From: Planctomycetaceae bacterium
GTDB taxonomy: Bacteria; Planctomycetota; Planctomycetia; Planctomycetales; Planctomycetaceae
Assembly: GCA_027080405.1 (NCBI GenBank)
Contig: JALWSL010000829.1
Location: 1-9,885 of the forward strand
DNA: 9,885 nt
Reading direction: 5' to 3'
The position numbers and the translations under genes are program-made. This document shows, piece after piece, positions 1 through 5,657 of this stretch. How positions within the stretch are numbered: position 1 is the stretch's first letter; each line of letters opens with the position of its first letter. A model generated the notes under the pieces. The model was not told the DNA's origin. It ran no database searches and worked only from the letters and a program-made list of their open reading frames with translations.

Positions 1-86
1 AAACTGAGCATGAGACTGAAACGACGTAAAGCGAGTTGGAGTTTCAAAAAATTATTGCAATATTTAACGGCAAACCCGGCATAATT

Positions 87-455
87 TCATGCGATTGCCC
101 TGCCAGTTGGCCCCGTAATGTCATTCCAATAGGATTTGACATCAAGCTGCGTACTACTTCCCTCGGGCACTTTTCCAATTATCCATGTAGACTGCCATTT
201 TTTTGCAGTCTTCCTTACTTTTTTTATCCAATTCTCTCTCGCATCTATGTCATTGGGCTGTCCAGTCCATGGACAGTATTTCACGCCCAATGCACCTGCG
301 GCTACAGACTTTTCTACAATTGCTGCACAAACAGCAAATACATCAGCAGGCCAAACAGGAATCTCCAATTTCTTTGCCGGATCAACAATATGCCCCCAAG
401 GAAAAAGTTGCGGAGACAGGTAGCACAAAAAATGACCTATCGTTAACTCAACCAT
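87..455 (-). CDS. Hypothetical protein, possibly truncated
   Basis: I do not recognise this family. The frame is open back to a stop at 558-560, so a GTG at 545 and an ATG at 494 are also possible starts. I chose the ATG at 455 (122 residues) because the sequence becomes protein-like from there, and a GGAAG lies just upstream, although only 2 bases away. The product has a compact Trp/Pro-rich core around residues 35-50 (PVWPADVFAV) with an Ala-rich helix after it, and a basic C-terminal half rich in Lys and Trp. It has no clear signal peptide or membrane segment. It ends abruptly at a TGA; the reading continues open on both the same and a neighbouring frame toward the window edge, so it may be an N-terminal fragment of a longer gene. 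No neighbour on the same strand is visible in the window. Confidence 0.45.
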   Translation of the reverse strand: MVELTIGHFLCYLSPQLFPWGHIVDPAKKLEIPVWPADVFAVCAAIVEKSVAAGALGVKYCPWTGQPNDIDARENWIKKVRKTAKKWQSTWIIGKVPEGSSTQLDVKSYWNDITGPTGRAIA

Positions 456-657
456 GACTTCCAAATTCAAAACCTGAGTGATCACGTTGCGCATCTGTAT
501 TTGACATAATGGAGCCCTGAAGATTACAAAGCTGACTGAGAGCACCAGCGTCTCGCTTCACCCGAATGTACCAGTCTCCCCACCTTGATGCAAGCCAGTT
601 GCTGGCTACCTTTTCTTGGCATTAGGCACTGCCGTTTGTTGCGCATTTATGCGGCAC

Positions 658-691
658 TTGAACTTCCCCACTACTTACAGGGGAAGTTCAA
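658..691. repeat. Perfect 12-bp inverted repeat (hairpin)
   Basis: The left arm TTGAACTTCCCC (658-669) and the right arm GGGGAAGTTCAA (680-691) are exactly complementary around a 10-base loop (670-679). This is by far the strongest stem seen in the window. Neither side has a T-tract, so it is not a typical intrinsic terminator. It could be a rho-assisted terminator, a protein-binding palindrome, or the end of a small repetitive or mobile sequence. It lies between the divergent hypothetical gene and the pRiA4b-like gene. Confidence 0.7.
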
Positions 692-694
692 TTC

Positions 695-718
695 ATCCGG
701 GTATTGCTGCTTCCGGAT
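695..718. repeat. Second small inverted repeat next to the main hairpin
   Basis: ATCCGG (695-700) pairs with CCGGAT (713-718) around a 12-base loop. It begins only 3 bases after the 12-bp hairpin, so the two form a tandem pair, an arrangement also seen in REP-like extragenic elements. The stem is short and could arise by chance. Confidence 0.35.
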
Positions 719-723
719 CGTGA

Positions 724-930
724 AACAACCCCGCCCGATACCAAACCGACCTGGACCAACAATCTCAAAACCTGGGCCGCAATGACCCTGCTGCTGCAAA
801 TCGCTATTTATTCGATTTTTTGAGTGAAATAGACTGGAAACAGGTTGGAGACAACAGCTTCAACGATTCGCATTTTGGAACGCCCTGTATGCAATGCCAT
901 TGCAGTTTTATCGGTGGATCTATAGAGTAA
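724..930 (+). pseudogene. Orphan open frame without start, possible gene remnant
   Basis: The frame runs 68 codons from a TGA at 721-723 to a TAA at 928-930 with no ATG or GTG near its beginning; the first ATG is at 889. Its translation has a balanced, protein-like composition (for example RYLFDFLSEIDWKQVGD, and CMQCHC near the end), unlike the neighbouring frames. Going upstream in the same frame, only that one TGA separates it from a further open run starting at 589 that includes a hydrophobic stretch. It may be the decayed 3' part of a gene, or a chance open frame. No family is recognised. Confidence 0.22.
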
Positions 931-961
931 AGCGTGTGGGGACACCAGCAAACTTGACCTT

Positions 962-967
962 AAGGAG
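962..967 (+). promoter_or_regulatory. Shine-Dalgarno fixing the start at 975
   Basis: AAGGAG followed by a 7-base spacer to the ATG at 975. This is the best ribosome binding site in the window. It shows that the open frame beginning at an ATG at 894 is over-extended by 27 codons. Confidence 0.75.
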
Positions 968-974
968 TAAGGGT

Positions 975-2144
975 ATGCTTCAGGGAAAGAAACAGGCGAA
1001 CATAAAAAAAATTGAAAAGGTTCTGAAAACCGTTTGCGAGACCAATCTGGATGATGAATATCGTGAGCTGGGTCTCGGGATTCTCAAGGAAATTTCAGAG
1101 AATGAAAAACTGGGCCCGTCTCTTTCGCGAAGCAAGCCGGAAAGCTGGGCGGCCGGGATTCTCACGGTGCTGGGAAGAGTCAACTACCTTTCAGATTCCA
1201 GCTTCGAACCTTGTATGACACTTGAGCAGTTAGCCAAAACTTGCGGTGTCAGTGTCGCGACAGGGTCTGTGAAGGCTGACCTCATTTCTGATGAATTGGG
1301 AATCGGGAGAGGACTGGCCGGTTTTGATTACCAGCTCCCTTCCCTTCGTAACCGTCTCGCAAAGGAGTTTCCTTTTCTACCGGAGATCATTCAAGGGATC
1401 AAGGGGGCGTTCTGCGAAGCGTTCGATATAAGCCCGGAGGAGATTCCGAAAAAATTGGAAGAGTTCATGGATGAAGAACCTGACCCGTCGGAAAACGTCT
1501 CTCCGGAGAATCTTCCTCGCGTAACACGCATGTCCGGTAGCATCCGTGATAATCAAGTCGATGAATATGATGAATATATTGTCCATTCCGAAACAATTTA
1601 CCAGATCAAGATCAGCCTGAAAGATTTCAAACCGACAATTTGGAGGCGAATTCAAACACCCGACATGCCCTTGAGTTTCCTGAACCATACGATCCAGTTG
1701 GCGATGGGTTGGTATGGCGGGCATCTACATCATTTTGAAATTGATCATGAGTACTTCAGCGATCCCACCATGTTGGATGATGTCGATGATGAGGATGAAA
1801 TTAACCTGAGCGATCTGGTTTCATTAGGCAAGAAGCGGAAAAAGTTCATCTATCTCTATGATTTTGGAGATAGCTGGGAACACGAAATTGTTATTGAAAA
1901 GCAATTTGAATCGACCGAAGACTGGGCACACCCACGTTGTATTGCCGGGGAAAATGCGTGTCCTCCCGAAGATTGTGGAGGCGTTTGGGGATACGCCGAG
2001 ATGCTGGAAGCACAAAACGATCCAAACAGCGAGGAAGTCACAGACTTCTTCTACCTGGACGAGTTTGACCCCAAAGAGTTCAATATGGAAGAGGTCAACA
2101 GGCGGTTAAGTCAGCTCAAGCGAACTCCCTTCCCTCCTGAATAA
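975..2144 (+). CDS. DUF6398 / plasmid pRiA4b ORF-3-like fusion protein
   Basis: A 389-residue cytoplasmic protein of two parts. Residues about 14-125 match the DUF6398 type, with the hallmark KPESWAAGILTVLGRVNYL and a helix-turn-helix-like segment at about 81-110 (LEQLAKTCGVSVAT). An acidic linker follows (about 160-205). Residues about 209-380 are a pRiA4b ORF-3-like domain, also named the IS1096 passenger TnpR family (PF07929). Its characteristic pieces are the YQIKISLKDFKPTIWRRI opening, YLYDFGDSWEHEI at about 293-305, CPPEDCGGVWGY near 329-340 and a closing FDPKEFN. The start at ATG 975 is chosen on the strong AAGGAG. The family is widespread on chromosomes, plasmids and mobile elements and has no established biochemical role. 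No transposase lies beside it here. The HTH-like part suggests DNA binding, which is inference. Confidence 0.9.
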   Translation: MLQGKKQANIKKIEKVLKTVCETNLDDEYRELGLGILKEISENEKLGPSLSRSKPESWAAGILTVLGRVNYLSDSSFEPCMTLEQLAKTCGVSVATGSVKADLISDELGIGRGLAGFDYQLPSLRNRLAKEFPFLPEIIQGIKGAFCEAFDISPEEIPKKLEEFMDEEPDPSENVSPENLPRVTRMSGSIRDNQVDEYDEYIVHSETIYQIKISLKDFKPTIWRRIQTPDMPLSFLNHTIQLAMGWYGGHLHHFEIDHEYFSDPTMLDDVDDEDEINLSDLVSLGKKRKKFIYLYDFGDSWEHEIVIEKQFESTEDWAHPRCIAGENACPPEDCGGVWGYAEMLEAQNDPNSEEVTDFFYLDEFDPKEFNMEEVNRRLSQLKRTPFPPE

Positions 2145-2278
2145 AATGGAGCGATATCTTCGCCTCAGCGGTGCAGGCTGATTCAGCGATGTAAAGCGTG
2201 CAGTCCGTCAATCGGGGCACGACCGAGCCGATGGAGACTGCCTGTCACGGCGAAGTAGATGAACATGGCCACAAAAAC
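2145..2278. other. Intergenic spacer before the sulfatase
   Basis: The sulfatase frame is open back to a GTG at 2198 and has an ATG at 2231, but the translation there is not signal-peptide-like and no start candidate has a clear Shine-Dalgarno. Only weak short inverted repeats are present (for example TCAGC 2165-2169 with GCTGA 2177-2181). No convincing terminator for the preceding gene is visible. Confidence 0.4.
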
Positions 2279-3832
2279 ATGATTACGAAGAACAACGCTG
2301 CCACATCGGTTATCAGAGCCATTTCATTTACCAGCGAGAATCGTCCGGTTCTGGTGTTGTTGTTTGTGCTCTGTTTTGTTTGTTCTTCGTTGAACGCCGA
2401 TGAGCGGCCGAACATCATTCTTTGCATGGGGGATGATCACGGCTGGGAAGAGACCGGTTACAATGGGCATCAGTTTTTGCAGACTCCGGTACTGGACGAA
2501 ATGGCCAGGCAGGGGTTGCGGCTTGATCACTTCTACGCGGCTCACCCTTCCTGTTCGCCCACGCGGGGCAGTGTTCTCACCGGCAGGCATCCGAACCGGT
2601 ACGGAACGTTTATCGCCGGCTGCTCAATTCGTCCGGAAGAAATTACGATCGCCCAGTTACTGAAAAAAGCGGGCTACGCTTGTGGACATTTTGGCAAGTG
2701 GCACCTGGGCCCGGTGAAAGCGAGTTCCCCGACGAACCCGGGAGCAATGGGTTTCGACCAATGGGTTTCACATGATAACTTTTTCGAAATGAACCCGTTC
2801 CTTTCGCGCAATGGTGGCCCTCCGGTTCAGTTCAAAGGGGAAAGCTCGGCGATTGTCGTTGATGAAACGATCAAATTCATCAAGCAAGCCCAAAAAGAAG
2901 GGAAACCGTTCCTGGCGGTGGTCTGGTTCGGTTCGCCTCACGAACCATATAGTGGGCTCCCCGAGGATCTTGCTCTTTATGATCATTTGCCGCAGGAGTA
3001 CCAACAGAAAATGGTGCGGCTGACATCGAACAAAACCGGGTTGCAGGTGAGACGACCGTTGCGTGAAGTGTTGCGGGAACGGTTCGCGGAAATTACCGCG
3101 ATGGATCGAGCCATCGGCACGCTGCGCGATTATCTGCGAAACGAAGATCTGAGAAACAACACGCTATTCTGGTATTGTGGTGATAACGGAACGCCCCGCA
3201 GCGGCTTGGCAACGTCTCCGTTTCGTGGTCAAAAAGCGTCTGTCTATGAAGGCGGAACACGCGTGCCCGCCCTCATCGAATGGCCCGCTCGCATCCCCAA
3301 GCCATTCGCCAGCGATGTGCATGCTGTGACCAGTGATATCCTGCCAACGCTCTGTTCGATTCTCGATATTCCTGTTCCATCCCGTCCAATAGATGGCATC
3401 GATCTTTCCTGTTTGCTCGATGGAAAAATGAAACAGCGCCCCAAGCCGATCTGCTTCTGGAAGTTCGACTTCAAACATGAATTGCAAAGCCATCTGGAAA
3501 ATTATATCGATCCAGAACTGCAAAAAGGAACAACGCCGCTGGTCAAACTGGGCAACGGCATTCCCACACGCAACTTCCGCAACTTTCGGCATCCGACAAT
3601 CACGGCCGAAGATTATTCAGGGCCGCGAGCCATCGTCGACAACCGATACAAACTGGTCATTCACCCCAAAGGAAAAGAGAACCGAATCGAACTGTTCGAC
3701 CTCATCAACGATCCTGCGGAAAAACGGAATCTGCTTGAAGTGCATCCGGAAATCGCCCAACATCTCGAACAGCAACTACACCACTGGCAGCAATCGGTTC
3801 TGAAATCGTTGACGGGGGAGGATTATCGATAA
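2279..3832 (+). CDS. Secreted sulfatase (S1 family, formylglycine type)
   Basis: A sulfatase (PF00884) that hydrolyses sulfate esters, most likely on polysaccharides or glycans, outside the cytoplasmic membrane. With the ATG at 2279 the product is 517 residues, with a hydrophobic signal segment at about 24-40 ending in LNA. The active site looks complete. It has the metal-binding Asp pair D52-D53 in GDDHGW, the Cys converted to formylglycine at C92 in CSPTRGSVLTGR, R96, K140 and H142 in GHFGKWHLG, H221 in GSPHEPY, D302-N303 in CGDNG, and K319. The C-terminal part ends with the usual YKLVIHP...ELFDLINDPAEKRNL strand region. Maturation requires a formylglycine-generating enzyme, which is not in this window. 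GTG 2198 and ATG 2231 are alternative starts. The convergent neighbour is another exported glycan-type protein, suggesting a shared role in polysaccharide breakdown. The substrate cannot be read from sequence. Confidence 0.95.
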   Translation: MITKNNAATSVIRAISFTSENRPVLVLLFVLCFVCSSLNADERPNIILCMGDDHGWEETGYNGHQFLQTPVLDEMARQGLRLDHFYAAHPSCSPTRGSVLTGRHPNRYGTFIAGCSIRPEEITIAQLLKKAGYACGHFGKWHLGPVKASSPTNPGAMGFDQWVSHDNFFEMNPFLSRNGGPPVQFKGESSAIVVDETIKFIKQAQKEGKPFLAVVWFGSPHEPYSGLPEDLALYDHLPQEYQQKMVRLTSNKTGLQVRRPLREVLRERFAEITAMDRAIGTLRDYLRNEDLRNNTLFWYCGDNGTPRSGLATSPFRGQKASVYEGGTRVPALIEWPARIPKPFASDVHAVTSDILPTLCSILDIPVPSRPIDGIDLSCLLDGKMKQRPKPICFWKFDFKHELQSHLENYIDPELQKGTTPLVKLGNGIPTRNFRNFRHPTITAEDYSGPRAIVDNRYKLVIHPKGKENRIELFDLINDPAEKRNLLEVHPEIAQHLEQQLHHWQQSVLKSLTGEDYR

Positions 3833-3833
3833 T

Positions 3834-3882
3834 CCACAGTTGACAGTTGCGACATGAGAGGGAAGTTGTGCAACTGTCGTGG
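3834..3882. terminator. Hairpin between convergent genes, possible bidirectional terminator
   Basis: GACAGTTGC (3842-3850) pairs perfectly with GCAACTGTC (3870-3878). CCAC (3834-3837) can add four pairs with GTGG (3879-3882) across a 4-base bulge. The structure sits between the stop of the sulfatase and the stop of the sialidase-like gene. The loop is long (19 bases) and there is no T-tract, so terminator function is inferred mainly from its position. Confidence 0.4.
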
Positions 3883-3888
3883 GGATGA

Positions 3889-5172
3889 TCAGTTGACGTT
3901 GACCTCTCTGTTCGGTTTATTCCAACGAATTCTCGCCAGCAGTAAATCGCCTTTGGCTCCTGCCTTGGGGATCCATTCGCCAACGGTCACGCAGGATTCA
4001 GTGGGGCTGAGATTGGTGACATCGAAATTTCCCATCAACGCCACGTGATCGGGATCATTGATTCCATCCCCCACCAGAGGAAGCACGACCTGTTCCGTTT
4101 CGCGAATCAGGCAGCGTTTTTCAGGATCGACTCTCGCGACCCAGAGCGGGGCTCGCCAGCGGATGACGTTTTTATTGGACCGATCTTCTCTAGTGTAGAC
4201 AAGAAACAGGCCGTCCGAATGTGTCAACCAGTGTTGTTGCGTGGTCGACATGCCGATCGGTTTGCCATCGTCCCAGGCCCAGGCGGTTTTCTGTCTGTAA
4301 TTCAAACCGTCCTCACTGACCGCAACATAGCCATGCCCATCTTCTGCGCGAATCGTCATGAAAAACCGGTCTTGAAATCGAGTGATGGAAGGTTCGAGCA
4401 AGCCGCGCCCAACGTTATTTTTCAACGCGGGGCCAACTTCGAGGACGTTCAATTCGCTACCATCAAAGGAACAACGCACACCTGCCACCATGCGGTTTTT
4501 GGAGTTGGGGCCGAAGGTAAAGGACATCATGATATCGCCATTGGGCATGACGATTCGCTGTCCGCAGTTGTTGCTGTATATGAACGAACCCCGCGGATCG
4601 TCCCATTTCAAAATTTTCCGCTGCGACCAGGAACCATCTTTTTGGCGAACCGCATAAACCGGGTAACGGGCCAGTTGATCGCCTCTGGCAAAACGGGGGC
4701 CACGATAAAACACGACGTGTCCCAACGAGAGGACGGTTCCCGTTGGTGGATGATACTGAGGCACCACGTCGCACACACCGGCCATCAGCCCTTTATGCCC
4801 CTGTATCGGGTCACGCCCCAATGAAGGGATCGGTTGTGGATCGGTCCAGGTTTTTCCCAAATCGTTTGATTCACTCCAATGAACCGGCCCGAAATAATCG
4901 GAACCGCCTATCACCTGCAGATTCATCAATATTTTTGCTGAGCCATGCCGATTGGGGATCAGGCAGCAGCGCGGATGAAACCATGTTTGCGAAGAACCAT
5001 CCCGATTGCGTCGAATGGTTTCCTTTGTGATTGACGCAATCAGACGGTTTCGCCTGTTTTGGGCCGGTGCCGCGCTGATCGGCTTGGCCAGGTAGCCGGT
5101 GACAGCCAACGTGGAGGCAGAACAGGTTGTACGAAGGAAATGACGACGCGAATGTTGTGTTTCAGGATTCAT
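3889..5172 (-). CDS. Tat-exported sialidase / BNR-repeat-like protein
   Basis: A 427-residue protein of the exo-sialidase/neuraminidase-like six-bladed propeller type. The N-terminus carries a twin-arginine signal (SRRHFLR at 8-14, then a weakly hydrophobic stretch to about ISA at 32-34), so it is probably folded in the cytoplasm and exported by Tat. An Asp-box, S-x-D-x-G-x-T-W, is visible at 102-109 (SNDLGKTW), and a degenerate one at 286-292 (SEDGLNY). Strand-rich repeats run through the rest (for example GQRIVMPNGDIMMSFTF, LLEPSITRF). The classical sialidase Arg triad cannot be assigned by eye, so enzyme activity and substrate are open; such proteins in planctomycetes are often annotated only as exo-alpha-sialidase-like. 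The ATG at 5172 is directly upstream of the Tat motif; no strong Shine-Dalgarno is seen. The zinc-ribbon gene lies 54 bases upstream on the same strand, possibly cotranscribed. Confidence 0.85.
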   Translation of the reverse strand: MNPETQHSRRHFLRTTCSASTLAVTGYLAKPISAAPAQNRRNRLIASITKETIRRNRDGSSQTWFHPRCCLIPNRHGSAKILMNLQVIGGSDYFGPVHWSESNDLGKTWTDPQPIPSLGRDPIQGHKGLMAGVCDVVPQYHPPTGTVLSLGHVVFYRGPRFARGDQLARYPVYAVRQKDGSWSQRKILKWDDPRGSFIYSNNCGQRIVMPNGDIMMSFTFGPNSKNRMVAGVRCSFDGSELNVLEVGPALKNNVGRGLLEPSITRFQDRFFMTIRAEDGHGYVAVSEDGLNYRQKTAWAWDDGKPIGMSTTQQHWLTHSDGLFLVYTREDRSNKNVIRWRAPLWVARVDPEKRCLIRETEQVVLPLVGDGINDPDHVALMGNFDVTNLSPTESCVTVGEWIPKAGAKGDLLLARIRWNKPNREVNVN

Positions 5173-5226
5173 TGTTCAACAATCTGGAAAGATGAAAAGA
5201 AACGGATGAAAAACGGATCGGCCTTT

Positions 5227-5433
5227 TTACTGCAATTCTTTTCCGCAATGCTGGCACGTTTTCCGGTTGGCGAGTGTTTCCTTTTCGCAGTGCCAGCAGG
5301 TCAGTTTGGCTCCCCTGTCCGAAAACGCACTGAAAAAATCGAAAAGCGAAACACCCGTCAACAGATAGACTCCCAACAAAACCGTCACCACCAGCATGGG
5401 AAAAAGAAGGTAGAAGATAAAATAGACAGACAT
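5227..5433 (-). CDS. Small membrane protein with C-terminal zinc ribbon
   Basis: A 68-residue protein from the ATG at 5433. A TTG at 5475 would add 14 residues (ending VRPNQYDPS) and cannot be excluded, since neither start has a Shine-Dalgarno. Residues about 4-30 form a strongly hydrophobic helix ([21 protein letters not shown]). A short soluble part follows, with a CX2C-X10-CX2C zinc ribbon (C46, C49, C60, C63: CWHC...CQHC). The zinc ribbon is probably cytoplasmic. The family is not recognised and no function is claimed; small zinc-ribbon membrane proteins are common as uncharacterised genes in planctomycetes. It is divergent from the SLBB/actin-like operon (225 bases between starts) and lies upstream of the sialidase-like gene on the same strand. 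Confidence 0.7.
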   Translation of the reverse strand: MSVYFIFYLLFPMLVVTVLLGVYLLTGVSLFDFFSAFSDRGAKLTCWHCEKETLANRKTCQHCGKELQ

Positions 5434-5643
5434 AGAAGGATCGTACTGGTTGGGACGAACTTGAAACGTTATCAATCTGTCCGATTCAGTCTAACGGTTT
5501 GCCTTCACCCACGACAACAGAACAGCTTTCCCGTTGCCGAAACCGATTTTCCTGATGCCTCGCACCGAATATGCCGATTATTACGATTGTGCGGGTCTAT
5601 ACCGATCAGGGACAGCCTGCGCCTGAACAAATTTAACGGAATC

Positions 5644-5650
5644 GGGGGGA
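5644..5650 (+). promoter_or_regulatory. Ribosome binding site of the SLBB gene
   Basis: A G-run ending in GGGGGA lies 7 bases before the ATG at 5658. It is a relaxed Shine-Dalgarno and supports the first of the two adjacent ATG codons (5658, 5661). No clear -35/-10 pair was found in the divergent spacer 5434-5657. Confidence 0.5.
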
Positions 5651-5657
5651 TAATTGA

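Larger units (their letters stand above)
456..974. other. Long intergenic stretch with hairpins and an orphan frame
   Basis: About 500 bases without a convincing complete gene. It holds a perfect 12-bp inverted repeat (658-691), a second 6-bp inverted repeat directly after it (695-718), an orphan open frame lacking a start (724-930), and the Shine-Dalgarno of the next gene (962-967). A plus-strand open frame at 585-785 has a composition unlike a protein (Pro/Arg/Cys-rich) and was not accepted. I see no convincing promoter: TTGCAG at 900 with TATAGA at 921 has a 15-base spacer, which is too short to trust. Confidence 0.6.

Noticed and set aside
36..446. A plus-strand 136-codon open frame opposite the first gene
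   Set aside because: It starts at TTG and is Cys/Pro/Tyr-rich with no domain; the minus-strand frame is more protein-like.
894..974. N-terminal extension of the pRiA4b-like protein from the ATG at 894
   Set aside because: A strong AAGGAG lies 7 bases before the ATG at 975, and the 27 extra residues do not resemble the family.
2198..2278. N-terminal extension of the sulfatase from GTG 2198 or ATG 2231
   Set aside because: It would place 12-27 polar residues before the signal peptide, which is unusual; no ribosome binding site supports it, though it cannot be fully excluded.
4045..4824. A 259-codon plus-strand open frame antisense to the sialidase-like gene
   Set aside because: The minus-strand frame has a Tat signal, an Asp-box and propeller-like composition; the antisense translation has no recognisable domain and is a shadow of the real gene.
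5201..5218. Short direct repeat AACGGAT, two copies 11 bases apart, in the spacer upstream of the sialidase-like gene
   Set aside because: Only 7 bases long in an A-rich stretch; chance is a sufficient explanation.
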